From Hymenopus coronatus (Eukaryota > Arthropoda > Insecta > Mantodea > Hymenopodidae), in NCBI GenBank assembly GCA_030762935.1, contig CM060896.1, forward strand, positions 9,595,001 to 9,659,000: a stretch of DNA of 64,000 nucleotides, given 5' to 3'. The position numbers and the translations under genes are program-made. Every line of letters starts with the position of its first letter. The stretch's first letter is position 1. The notes under the pieces are model-generated. The model did no database searches, had not been told where the DNA came from, and saw nothing but the letters and a program-made list of their open reading frames with translations. This document shows, in pieces, positions 26,501-37,612 of this stretch.

Positions 26501-29500
26501 CTCAGAGGCCTCTCTATCAGACTTGAGGTTCTTTAACTGCTGTGGTTCTCAGCGTCCCATTCTATCCTGGGCGTGAAAGATCACTTAATTTTGTTCAGAG
26601 GCCTTTCTATCAGACTTGAGGTTCTTTAACTGCCGTGGTTCTCAGCGTCCCATTCTATACTGGACGTGAAAGATCACTTAATTTTGCTCAGAGGCCTCTC
26701 TATCAGACTTGAGGTTCTTTAACTGCTGTGGTTCTCAGTGTCCCATTCTATACTGGACGTGAAAGATCACTTAATTTTGCTCAGAGGCCTCTCTATCAGA
26801 CTTGAGGTTCTTTAACTGCTGTGGTTCTCAGCGTCCCATTCTATACTGGACGCGAAAGATCACTTAATTTTGCTCAGAGGCCTCTCTATCAGACTTGTGT
26901 TTCTTCAACTGCTGTGGTTCTCAGTGTCCCATTCTATACTGGGTGTGAAAGACCACTTAATTTTGTTCAGAGGCTTCTCTATCAGGCTTGAGGTTCTTTA
27001 ACTGCTGTGGATCTCAGCGTCCCATTCTTTACTGGACGTGAAAGATCACTTAATTTTGCTCAGAGGCCTCTCGATCAGACTTGAGGTTCTATAACAGCTG
27101 TGGCTCTCAGCATCCCATTCTATACTGGACGTGAAGGATCACTTAATTTTGTTCAGAGTCCTCTCTAACAGACTTGAGGTTCTTTAACTGCTGTGGTTCT
27201 CAGAGTCCCAGTCTATACTGGGCGTGAAAGACCACTTAATTTTGCTCACAGGCCTCTCTATCAGACTTGTGGTTCTTTAACTGCTGTGGTTCTCAGAGTC
27301 CCACTCTATACTGGGCGTGAAAGATCACTTAATTTTGTTTAGAGGCCTCTCTATCAGACTTGAGGTTCTTTAACTGCTGTGGTTCTCAGCGTCCCATTCT
27401 GTACTGGGCGTGAAAGACCACTTAATTTTGCTCAGAGGCCTCTCTATCAGGCTTGAGGATCTTTAACTGCTGTGGTTCTCAACGTCCCATTCTGTACTGG
27501 GCGTGAAAGATCACTTAATTTTGCTCAGAGGTCTCTCTATCAGGCTTGAGGTTCTTTAACTGCTGTGGTTCTCAGCGTCCCATTCTGTACTGGGTGTGAA
27601 AGGTCACTTAATTTTGCTCAGAGGTCTCTCTATCAGGCTTGAGGTTCTTTAACTCTTGTGGTTATCAGCATCCCATTCTGTACTGGGTGTGAAAACTACT
27701 TATTTTGCTCAGAGGTCTCTCTATCAGGCTTGAGGTGCTTTAACTGCTGTGGTTCTCAGTGTTCCATTCTGTACTAGACGTGAAAGATCACTTAATTTTG
27801 CTCAGAGGCCTCTCTAACAGACTTGAGGTTCTTTAACTGCTGTGGTTCTCAGCGCCACATTCTTTACTGGACGTGAAAGATCACTTAATTTTGCTCAGAG
27901 GCCTCTCTATCAGACTTGAGTATCTTTAACTGCTGTGGTTCTCAGCGTCCCATTCTATCCTGGGCGTGAAAGATCACTTAATTTTGTTCAGAGGCCTTTC
28001 TATAAGACTTGAGGTTCTTTAACTGCCGTGGTTCTCAGCGTCCCATTCTATACTGGACGTGAAAGATCACTTAATTTTGCTCAGAGGCCTCTCTATCAGA
28101 CTGGAGGTTCTTTAACTTCTGTGGTTCTCAGCGCCACATTCTTTACTGGACGTGAAAGATCACTTAATTTTGCTCAGAGGCCTCTCTATCAGACTTGAGT
28201 ATCTTTAACTGCTGTGGTTCTCAGCGTCCCATTCTATACTGGACGTGAAAGACCACTTAATTTTGATCAGAGGCCTCTCTATCAGGTTTGAGATTCTTTA
28301 CTTGCTGTGGCTCTCAGCATCCCATTCTATACTGGACGTGAAAGGTCACTTAGTTTTGCTCAGAGGCCTCTCTAACAGACTTGAGGTTCTATAACTGCTG
28401 TGGTTCTCAGAGTCCCATTCTATTCTGTGCGTGAAAGACCACTTGATTTTGCTCAGAGGCCTCTCTAACAGACTTGAGGTTCTATAACTGCTGTGGTTCT
28501 CAGAGTCCCATTCTAAACTGGGCGTGAAAGACCACTTAATTTTGCTCAGAGGCCTCTCTATCAGACTTGAGGTTCTTTAACTGCTGTGGTTCTCAGAGTC
28601 CCACTCTATACTGGGCATGAAAGACCACTAAATTTTGCTCAGAGGCCTCTCTATCAGGTTTGAGATTCTTTAACTGCTGTGGCTCTCTGCATCCCATTCT
28701 GTACTGGGCGTGAAAGACCACTTAATTTTTTTCAGAGGCCTCTCTATCAGGCTTGAGGGTCCTTAACTGCTGTGGTTCTCAGCGTCCCATTCTATACTCG
28801 ACGTGAAAGACCACTTAATTTTGTTTAGAAGCCTCTCTATCAGACTTGAGGTTCTTTAACTGCTGTGGTTCTCAGCGTCCCATTCTGTACTGGGCGTGAA
28901 AGACCACTTAATTTTGCTCAGGGGCCTCTCTATCAGGCTTGAGGTTCTTTAACTGCTGTGGTTCTCAGCGCCCCATTCTGTACTGGGTGTGAAAGATCAC
29001 TTAATTTTGCTCAGAGGTCTGTCTAGCAGTCTTGAGGTTCTTTAACTGCTGTGGTTCTCAGCGTCCCATTCTGTACTGGGTGTGAAATGTCACTTAATTT
29101 TGTTCAGAGGTCTCTCTATCAGGCTTGAGGTTCTTTAACTGTTGTGGTTCTCAGCATCCCATTCTGTACTGGGGGTTGAAAGACTACTTATATTTGCTCA
29201 GAGGTCTCTCTATCAGGCTTGAGGTGCTTTAACTGCTGTGGTTCTCAGCGTCCCATTCTATCCTGGGCGTGAAAGATCACTTAATTTTACTCAGAGTCCT
29301 CTCTATCAGACTTGAGGTTCTTTAACTGCTGTGGTTCTCAGCGTCCCATTCTATCCTGGTCGTGAAAGTTTACTTAATTTTGTTCAGAGGCCTCTCTATC
29401 AGACTTAAGGTTCTTTAACTGCCGTGGTTCTCAGCGTCCCATTCTATACTGGACGTGAAAGAGCACTTAATTTTGCTCAGAGGCCTCTCTATCAGACTTG

Positions 29501-31430
29501 AGGTTCTTTAACCGCTGTAGTTCTCAGCGTCCCATTCTTTACTGGACGTGAAAGATCACTTAATTTTGCTCAGAGGCCTCTCTTTCAGACTTGAGGTTCT
29601 TTAACTGCTGTGGTCCTCAGCGTCCCATTCTATACTGGACGTGAAAGATCACTTAATTTTGTTCAGAGGCCTCTCTATCAGACTTGAGGTTCTTTAACTT
29701 CTGTGGTTCTCAGCGCCACATTCTTTACTGGACGTGAAAGATCACTTAATTTTGCTCAGAGGCCTCTCTATCAGACTGGAGTATCTTTAACTGCTGTGGT
29801 TCTCAGCGTCCCATTCTATACTGGACGTGAAAGACCACTTAATTTTGTTCCGAGGCCTCTCTATCAGACTTGAGGTTCTTTAACTGCTGTGGTTTTCAGC
29901 GTCCCATTCTATACTGGCTGTGAAAGACCACTTAATTTTGATCAGAGGCCTCTCTATCAGGTTTGAGATTCTTTACTTGCTGTGGCTCTCAGCATCCCAT
30001 TCTATACTGGACGTGAAAGGTCACTTAGTTTTGCTCAGAGGCCTCTCTAACAGACTTGAGGTTCTATAACTGCTGTGGTTCTCAGAGTCCCATTCTATAA
30101 TGTGCGTGAAAGACCACTTAATTTTGCTCAGAGGCCTCTCTAACAGACTTGAGGTTCTATAACTGCTGTGGTTCTCAGAGTCCCATTCTATACTGGGCGT
30201 GAAAGACCACTTAATTTTGCTCAGAGGCCTCTCTATCAGACTTGAGGTTCTTTAACTGCTGTGGTTCTCAGAGTCCCACTCTATACTGGGCATGAAAGAC
30301 CACTAAATTTTGCTCAGAGGCCTCTCTATCAGGTTTGAGATTCTTTAACTGCTGTGGCTCTCTGCATCCCATTCTGTACTGGGCGTGAAAGACCACTTAA
30401 TTTTTTTCAGAGGCCTCTCTATCAGGCTTGAGGGTCCTTAACTGCTGTGGTTCTCAGCGTCCCATTCTATACTCGACGTGAAAGACCACTTAATTTTGTT
30501 TAGAAGCCTCTCTATCAGACTTGAGGTTCTTTAACTGCTGTGGTTCTCAGCGTCCCATTCTGTACTGGGCGTGAAAGACCACTTAATTTTGCTCAGGGGC
30601 CTCTCTATCAGGCTTGAGGTTCTTTAACTGCTGTGGTTCTCAGCGCCCCATTCTGTACTGGGTGTGAAAGATCACTTAATTTTGCTCAGAGGTCTGTCTA
30701 GCAGTCTTGAGGTTCTTTAACTGCTGTGGTTCTCAGCGTCCCATTCTGTACTGGGTGTGAAATGTCACTTAATTTTGTTCAGAGGTCTCTCTATCAGGCT
30801 TGAGGTTCTTTAACTGTTGTGGTTCTCAGCATCCCATTCTGTACTGGGGGTTGAAAGACTACTTATATTTGCTCAGAGGTCTCTCTATCAGGCTTGAGGT
30901 GCTTTAACTGCTGTGGTTCTCAGCGTCCCATTCTATCCTGGGCGTGAAAGATCACTTAATTTTACTCAGAGTCCTCTCTATCAGACTTGAGGTTCTTTAA
31001 CTCCTGTGGTTCTCAGCGTCCCATTCTATCCTGGTCGTGAAAGTTTACTTAATTTTGTTCAGAGGCCTCTCTATCAGACTTAAGGTTCTTTAACTGCCGT
31101 GGTTCTCAGCGTCCCATTCTGTACTGGGCGTGAAAGATCACTTAATTTTGTTCAGAGGCCTCTCTATAGGCTTGAGGTTCTTTAACTGCCGTGGTTCTCA
31201 GCGTCCCATTCTATACTGGACGTGAAAGATCACTTAATTTTGCTCAGAGGCCTCTCTATCAGACTTGAGGTTCTTTAACCGCTGTAGTTCTCAGCGTCCC
31301 ATTCTTTACTGGACGTGAAAGATCACTTAATTTTGCTCAGAGGCCTCTCTTTCAGACTTGAGGTTCTTTAACTGCTGTGGTCCTCAGCGTCCCATTCTAT
31401 ACTGGACGTGAAAGATCACTTAATTTTGTT
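23600..31430. repeat. Higher-order block 4 of the 93-bp satellite
   Basis: Matches 15,440 onward with an offset of 8160 bp, rising to about 8250 bp after an extra monomer near 25,740. It carries the fourth copy of the 61-bp tag (23,717). Monomer order is like block 3 until about 29,770, then rearranged. Confidence 0.75.
23717..23777 (+). mobile_element. 61-bp retroposed insert with TSD, copy 4
   Basis: Fourth copy in the same satellite context with the same TSD. It marks the fourth higher-order block. Confidence 0.85.
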
Positions 31431-32269
31431 CAGAGGCCTCTCTATCAGACTTGAGGTTCTTTAACTGCTGTGGTTCTCAGCATCCCATTCTATACTGGGC
31501 GTGAAAGATCACTTAATTTTGCTCAGAGGCCTCTCTATCAGACTTGAGGTTCTTTAACTATTGTGGTTCTCAGCATCCCATTCTATACTGGACGTGAAAG
31601 ACCACTTAATGTTGTTCAGAGGCCTCTCTATCAGGCTTGAGATTCTTTAACTGCTGTGGTTCTCAGCGTCCCATTCCATATTGGGCGTGAAAGATCACTT
31701 AATTTTGCTCAGAGGCCTCTGTATCAGACTTGAGGTTCTTTAACTATTGTGGTTCTCAGCATCCCATTCTATACTGGGCGTGAAAGACCACTTAATTTTG
31801 TTCAGAGACTTCTCTATCAGACCTGAGGTTCCTTAGCAGCTGTGGTTCTCAGCATCCCATTCTATACTGGGCGTGAAAGAGCACTTAATTTTGCTCAGAG
31901 GCCTCTCTATCAGACTTGAGGTTCTTTAACTGCTGTGGTTCTCAGAGTCCCATTCTATACTGGGCGTGAAAGACAACTTAATTTTGTTCAGAGGTCTCTC
32001 TATCAGACTTGAGGTTCTTTAACTGTTGTGGTTCTCAGCGTCCCATTCTATACTGGGCGTGAAAGATCACTTAATTTGTTCAGAGGCCTCTCTATCAGGC
32101 TTGAGGTTCTTTAACTGCTGTGGTTCTCAGCATCCCATTCTATACTGGGCGTGAAAGAGCACTTAATTTTGCTCAGAGGCCTCTCTATCAGGCTTGAGGT
32201 TCTTTAACTGCTGTGGTTCTCAGAGTCCCATTCTATACTGGGCGTGAAAGACAACTTAATTTTGCTCAG

Positions 32270-32640
32270 AGGCCTCTCTATCAGGCTTGAGGTTCTTTAA
32301 CTGCTGTGGCTCTCAGCATCCCATTCTGTACTGGGCGTGAAAGACCACTTAATTTTGTTCAGAGACCTCTCTATCAGGCTTGAGGTTCTTTAACTGCTGT
32401 GGTTCTCAGAGTCCCATTCTATACTGGGCGTGAAAGACAACTTAATTTTGCTCAGAGGCCTCTCTATCAGGCTTGAGGTTCTTTAACTGCTGTGGCTCTC
32501 AGCATCCCATTCTGTACTGGGCGTGAAAGACCACTTAATTTTGTTCAGAGACCTCTCTATCAGGCTTGAGGTTCTTTAACTTTTGTGGTTCTCAGCGTCC
32601 CATTCTATACTGGGCGTGATAGATCACTTAATTTTGTTTA
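32270..32640. repeat. 186-bp dimer duplicated at the array edge
   Basis: Two adjacent copies of the same monomer pair lie at about 32,270-32,455 and 32,456-32,640, near the right end of the 93-bp array. It is a local two-monomer duplication within otherwise longer-period structure. Confidence 0.65.
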
Positions 32641-32857
32641 GAGGCCTCTCTATCAGACTTGAGGTTCTTTAACTGCTGTGGTTTTTAGCGTCCCATTCTG
32701 TACTGGGCGTGAAAGACCACTTAATTTTGCTCAGATGTCTCTCTATCTGGCTTGAGGTTCTTTAACTGCTGTGGTTCTCAGCGTCCCATTTTGTACTGGG
32801 CGTGAAAGATCGCTTAATTTTGATCAGAGGCCTCTCTATCAGGCTTGAGGCTCTTTT

Positions 32858-33006
32858 ACGTGCCGTAAATCTACGACATGGCACTAACGACTTTCGAATG
32901 AAGCCATGCTAAGGATTTTTACACGCAAAAAAATCAATCGGGTTTGAACTTGCGACCTTGGATGTATGAAGTTGGCATGGTAACCATTATAACACGGAGG
33001 GCGAGT
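32858..33006 (-). mobile_element. tRNA-derived SINE fused to the satellite array
   Basis: Read on the minus strand, a tRNA-like head (about 33,006-32,938) has a weak A box (complement of 32,984-32,994) and a B-box-like element (complement of 32,940-32,950). A body follows, containing GTAGATTTACGGCACGTAAA (complement of about 32,858-32,876). The sequence then runs with no gap into minus-strand 93-bp satellite monomers: the body ends ..GTAAAAGAGCCTCAAGC, where ordinary monomers read ..GTTAAAGAACCTCAAGC. The head matches the solo SINE at 41.1 kb, but this copy has about 65 bp more between the B box and the body motif. Confidence 0.8.
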
Positions 33007-33008
33007 AA

Positions 33009-33361
33009 TGGTTTGGAGGTTATGGTCAAATTTGTTTACGTTTTTGTCACATCAGTAAAAATTCCTTGCGACAAAAAAATTAAAATGTTTGTCTAATTTT
33101 AACCTTAGGTTAATAATACATTTACTCTTGTAAAGTGCCCTAGCTCTCTCTGTCTTCTTTGGTTTAGGCTCCAAAACATTTTATATTTTGAAGGCGCTTC
33201 TTCTTCATAACAATATCAATTTTAAGTTTAAAATTTGATAAAATATCCGTAATTACATATAACAGTAAAACCTAAGGCAATTCTTATTCCTTGTCTCTCT
33301 GTAAACATTTTATTTGTTTAACAGTAAAACTGTTTCCACAAGGAACATTTTACAGGAAGGA
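33009..33361 (-). repeat. Old dispersed repeat X, uninterrupted copy
   Basis: Diverged but collinear, in reverse complement, with 41,885-42,173 joined to 43,057-43,135. Shared pieces include TATGGTCAAATTTGTTTACG-like sequence near 33,025, the TTTAACCTTAGGTTAATAAT region near 33,100, GGTTTAGGCTCC near 33,162 and CCACAAGGAACATTTTACAG near 33,336. No coding potential was seen. Its right side is cut by a family M copy beginning at 33,362. Confidence 0.7.
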
Positions 33362-34077
33362 GAATCTGATGTGTTCCATTCACACGAATTTCTTTACGTC
33401 TCTGCAACAAAATATTGTTAAAAAGGTTATGCATCTATTTACTTCATGCTAATTGAGAAAACATTATCAGAAATAGTCTTATTACTTGCTTCCTTGTATG
33501 TAGAAGCGAAATAAGGGAGTACCATAGGTTAAAGTGATAGTCAAAAGCTGGTTGCTATGTGACTGGTGTTCCTTTGTTTGTTTGAACAGGAGTTGACAAA
33601 TTCCTGTTTGAGAAAAGTATACGTTTTTCAAAGCTAAAACTAAAAACAAGGAATATCTCAAAAACGACCAACTCCACAAAAAAATGTATATAACATAAAT
33701 TGTGTATTTTAACATGCTCTACATTTTTTGTGAGATAAGTTTTTGTCTTTCTCTTACGATTTACTAGGTATGCAAAATCCAGCCTGGATAAAGAGGTCTT
33801 TAGAGGCTATTCCCAAAACATTTAAAACATACATTTTATTTATAGTGTAAACGTCTTTAATATACCTTACTTTAATCAAAATCGTTAGAGCTGTTTTTGA
33901 AAAAGTCAAAATTTTCGAAAATGTTTTCATTTAGGGGTAGTTTGGGGTGGGGAGATTTACCACAAAATATTCGTGTCGCATTCTTGGAAGATACTAAACT
34001 TATATACCAAGTTTGGTATTTTACCGACTTTTCATTTTTGAATGTTCACAGACACACGGACCTTTTTCTAAAAAGCT
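33362..34077 (-). mobile_element. Family M element, minus, lacking its palindromic end
   Basis: Begins with the family 3' terminus in reverse (TCTGATGTGTTCCATTCACA) and passes through landmarks found in most copies: GGTTGCTATGTGACTG, AGGAATATCTC, the TTTGGGGTGGGG block near 33,940 and CACAGACACACGGAC. It stops before the palindromic end, where the next copy begins. AT-rich and noncoding; its short open frames are not conserved between copies. Confidence 0.75.
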
Positions 34078-34822
34078 GATGTGTTACGCTCACATGACTT
34101 ACTCTAGCTACTCTAAAAACTAATTTACAAAAATATAATTTTTCTTTCAACACCATGCTATAGAGATAAATATTAGCAGCATTTTATTACTTAGTTCCTA
34201 AAAAGTAGAATGGAACTAAGGGAATGAGGCTAAACTGACAGTCAAATGTTTTAAAAGCTATCGTTATGCGATTGTCATTGCAAATTGCTTCTTTGCTTGG
34301 CCAGCAGTAGAATAAAAGAAAAGCGGACACTTCCTGTCTGAGAAAAGTTTAAGTACTTCACAATCGAAACTAACAACAAGGAATACCTCGAAAACGGTTA
34401 CCTCCACGAGGGAAATGTATATGACACAACTTGTGTATTTTAACAAGATTTACCTTTTTTGTATACTAAGGTTTTGTCTATCTCTAATGGTTTACTAGTT
34501 ATGCCAAATGAAGAAAATTTCACCCAGAATAGAGGTCTTTAGAAGCTATTCCCAGAAAATTCAAAATATACATTTTATTTGTGATAGAAATGGCTTTAAT
34601 TTGTGGTGTTAGAGCCATTTTTAAGAAATAAAAATTCAAATACATTTTCCATGTAAAGGGCAGTTAGGGGTGGGGGGAAATTTTTTGAAAATAGTTCGTG
34701 TTGCATCCTTAAAACATACAAGTTTGGTATTTAACGATGTTTTCGTTTTTGAGCTATGCTGTCCACAGACACACAGACACACGGACCTTTTTCCAAAACT
34801 GCTAGTATGTGTAGAGAAAGTG
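34076..34822 (-). mobile_element. Family M element, minus
   Basis: Starts CTGATGTGTTACGCTCACAT immediately after the previous copy and follows the same landmark order. It ends at GTAGAGAAAGT (34,811-34,821). The opposite, palindromic part is reduced. Confidence 0.7.
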
Positions 34823-35050
34823 ATGTGAATGTAAGGGGAGCAGTTTGCCATGTGCATGCCTGCCACTTCCCCCACCACATATTAGCAAGTGCAGATGCTT
34901 GGTTTGCTTTTAGCTCGCCAACTGTCAGATTTCTGCTCTTCATAAACATTCACTTTCCGTCACACTCTACTGCCTAAGCTCGCATCGCCAACACTTGTGG
35001 CACAAATTACCTCAGCGTTTAAACTATTGGTGCACAACACGAGCTATTAA
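34823..35050. other. Unassigned intergenic segment
   Basis: A less AT-rich stretch between family M fragments, without recognisable coding, RNA or repeat signature. The open frames seen here are short, overlap on both strands and match nothing I know. Confidence 0.5.
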
Positions 35051-35271
35051 TTACTTTCTCATAGAAAAGGTATTGTACTGCACCCAAAAATTCAATACTG
35101 CAAGTACATGCTTTGGGACCACCTAAATCCAAAAAAGCACTTTTAAAAAATGTACATGTGTGGTTCTGTCTGTGGTGTGTGTGTGTGTGTGTGTGTGTGT
35201 CTTTGTACGCGCGCGGGTATGTGTGTGGGTGTGTGTGAGTGTGCGTGTTTGTGGGCAGCATAACTGAAAAA
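35051..35271 (+). mobile_element. Family M 5' fragment with expanded GT tract
   Basis: Starts TTACTTTCTCATAGAAAAGG, then carries the family landmark GCACCCAAAAATTC and the GTCTGTG region, here expanded into a long (GT)n tract. It stops at the motif AGCATAACTGAAAAAC. A copy in the opposite orientation follows immediately. Confidence 0.7.
35166..35262. repeat. (GT)n microsatellite
   Basis: A nearly pure GT tract (about 35,176-35,200) followed by an impure GT/GC stretch. It sits exactly where other family M copies have a short GTGTGTCTGTG motif, so it grew from that element-internal seed. Confidence 0.85.
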
Positions 35272-35603
35272 CTCAGATGTGTTCCATTCACATGACTTTC
35301 TCTACAGCTTTGTAACAAATCATTGTTAAAAAGCTTATTCTTCTATCTACTTCATGCTAATCGAGATAAACATTAGCAGAAACGGTCTTATTACTTGGTT
35401 CCTTGTAAGTAGAAGGGAAATAAGGGAATACACTAGGCTAAACCGACAGTCAAATGTTTTAAAATGTGGTTGCTATGGGATTGAAATCCATTTCTTTGCC
35501 AGGAGTTGATAAGTTCCCGTATGAGAAACGATTTAAATATTCTAAAATTGAAACCAATAACAACGAACATCTTGGAAACGGTTCATATCTATAACAAAAA
35601 AAA
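35272..35603 (-). mobile_element. Family M 3' fragment, minus
   Basis: Begins CAGATGTGTTCCATTCACAT, contains the ACTTTCTCTA terminal motif and the GGTTGCTATGGGATTG region, and is cut off at 35,603 where another copy begins. Confidence 0.7.
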
Positions 35604-36452
35604 ATCTGATGTGTTACACTCACATGACTATCTCTAGCTGTTCTACAAAACTTCTTACATAAGATTCTTCTTCTTTCTGCATCTTGCTAATCGAGGTACT
35701 CATTAGCACAACGTTCCTATTACTTAGTTCCTTATAAGTAGAAAAAAATAAGGGAATGCACTAGGCTAAACCGATAGTCAAATGTTTTAAAAGCTGGCGT
35801 TATTCCATTGTCATTACAAATCCCTTCTTTTCTTGGCCAGGAGTAGAACAAAGAAAACCGCACACTCCCGTTTGAGAAAAGTATAAGCATTTCACATCTA
35901 AAACTAATAACAATGAATACCTCGAAAACTGCAAGCTCCACGAAAAAAATGTATATTACATAACTTGTGTATTTTAACAGGACCTACATTTTTTGTATAG
36001 TAAGTTTTTGACTATCTCTTACGGTTTACTAGTTATGCCAAATTAAGCAAAATTCATCCAGAATAAACAGGTCTTTAGAAGATATTCCCAGAAAATTCAA
36101 GATATACATATTAATCAAAATCGTTAGAGCCATTTTTAAGAAAATAAAAATTTTCGAAAAATGTTCCATGTAAAGGGTAGTTTGGGGTGGGGTATTTCTG
36201 TCAAGATCTTCGTGTCGCATCCCTGGAAGATACTGAACTTAAATACCAAGTTTGATGCTTTACCGACTTTTCGTTTTTGAGTTATCGTGTTCACAGACAC
36301 ACGGACACACACACGCGGACTTTTTTTGTGAAAATGCTTTTTTTTGGACACAGGAGATCCTAAAAGATATATTTCCGGTGAAATTTCGGTATGGAAATTT
36401 TGGGTGGAATACAACACTTCTCTATCGCATTGTACATACTGGGCTAGAGAAT
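35604..36452 (-). mobile_element. Family M element, minus, near full length
   Basis: About 850 bp, running from AATCTGATGTGTTACACTCA to the opposite terminus GGGCTAGAGAAT. All landmarks are present in order, including TTTGGGGTGGGG, ACACGGACACACAC and TATTTCCGGTGAAATTTCGG. One of the best copies for building a consensus. Noncoding. Confidence 0.8.
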
Positions 36453-36455
36453 ATG

Positions 36456-36567
36456 TAACAAATCGTGTGTTTTAATGAGATCTATATTTCTGTTACGGTT
36501 TGCCAGTTATATAAACGTCAGTCAGCATGAAGAGGTCTTCAGAGGCTATTTCCAGAACATTCAACAG
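36456..36567 (-). mobile_element. Family M internal fragment, minus
   Basis: Holds only the middle part of the element: TGTGTTTTAATGAGATCTA, GGTTTGCCAGTTAT and AAGAGGTCTTCAGAGGCTAT. Confidence 0.55.
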
Positions 36568-37024
36568 GTCGTTTCAAAACAACACCAAAACGAATATAGC
36601 AGTCGATTAGCTTTGACTTGTCCGAAACTTGATGTCACAACTTTCAAACTCTTCTATTTCAAGTTTTATGTGTCTTTAAAATCGCACACATTTGGGATTA
36701 GGCAGTGAAGGAACAACGGTTGTCATACGCCGCGTAAACAACCTCAGAACGTGTTATACGAAACACTACAAAACCCACATGCTACGTTTTCCATTACTAA
36801 GGTGACCTGTGCCGCGCTGGCGTGTCTATCAAACCACGCCTACACCACGCGATTGGGACCTTCGCTACCAACCGGCATCTCTCTTGGAGTGGGCCAGGCA
36901 CATGCCATCTGGTTATGTACGACTGCCTAATCCATGGTGATTTTATGTCAGTTTTTGAATGTGCCGAATTTAGAGCTAATTATATTCACGTATCACGTAC
37001 GGTGCACATCTTCGTTTGGTGACG
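36568..37024. other. Single-copy, less AT-rich segment
   Basis: A stretch without the family M landmarks and with more GC than its surroundings. Frames of 66-77 codons exist on the plus strand, but I recognise no protein family, splice structure or repeat. It may be a relic of a host or mobile gene. Confidence 0.4.
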
Positions 37025-37225
37025 TTTTATTTATTTATTTATAATATAAATATCTCCAATATTCGGCGTTTTAATCAAAATCGTCACAATCGTTTTTGAA
37101 AAAGTCAACATTTTCAAACATTTTTCCATGTAAAGGACAGTTGGGGTGGGGGAATTTTCTTGAAAATGTTCGTGTCGCATCTTTGAAAGATACTGAACTT
37201 GAAAATCAAGTTTTGTATTTCCTAA
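37025..37225 (-). mobile_element. Family M internal fragment, minus
   Basis: Contains GTTTTAATCAAAATCGTCAC, CCATGTAAAGGACAG, GGGGTGGGGGAATTTT and TCGTGTCGCATCTTTG, the conserved middle of the family. Confidence 0.65.
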
Positions 37226-37261
37226 AATAGCCTCTTAAGTTCCCTTCATTCTAAATTACTT

Positions 37262-37608
37262 TAGTATAACAGATAAAATGTTAGACAAAGACTTCTACAC
37301 AAACAATGTAGATCACTTTAAAGCAGTTTATGTCATATAGATACATTCTTTTTTTAGAACTAACTAATTCCGAGATATAACTTGTTATTGGTTTTAAAAT
37401 GTTCAATAGTTACACTTTTCTCAAATGGGAAGCAGTTATTTACTTATGTTCATCTAAAGAGGAGGGAATTTTAATTGCATTACTTAGTCAACAGCCTTAA
37501 AATATTTGACTATCACTTAGGTAAGTACATTTCCTTATTTCCCTTTTACTTACAAGGAAGCAAGTAATAAGACCAATTCTGATAATCGAGTAGCATGAAG
37601 TAGATAGA
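37262..37608 (+). mobile_element. Family M 3' fragment, plus
   Basis: Plus-oriented distal half: AATGTAGATCACTTTAAAG, TTGTTATTGGTTTTAAAAT, ACTTACAAGGAAGCAAGTAA. It abuts a minus-oriented copy at about 37,613. Confidence 0.6.
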
Positions 37609-37612
37609 AAAA

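Larger units (their letters stand above)
1..32850. repeat. 93-bp satellite array (about 350 monomers)
   Basis: Tandem head-to-tail monomers of 93 bp fill this stretch. Phase is easily followed by the recurring start CAGAGGCCTCTCTATCAG (for example at 1, 94 and 6115). Monomers differ mostly by substitutions; a few carry 1-3 bp indels. Each monomer begins with a 10-bp palindrome, AGAGGCCTCT, often changed to AGAGGTCTCT. The consensus has stop codons in all six frames, although 93 is divisible by three, and no open frame of 60 codons or more occurs here. There is no transcription unit to annotate. The array continues beyond the left edge. At the right it ends in a tRNA-like SINE head. Clearly satellite DNA; a centromeric or pericentromeric location is only inference. 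Confidence 0.97.

Noticed and set aside
1..32850. CRISPR-like array
   Set aside because: Monomers abut with no unique spacers, the unit is 93 bp, and the context is eukaryotic.
1..32850. CENP-B box or known centromere motif in the 93-bp unit
   Set aside because: I could not find the canonical motif; the centromere idea rests only on array size.
33482..33715. 77-codon minus-strand frame
   Set aside because: Lies wholly within a family M copy and is not conserved in other copies.
35019..35318. 99-codon minus-strand frame rich in His-Thr
   Set aside because: Translation of the GT/AC microsatellite and flanking transposon sequence.
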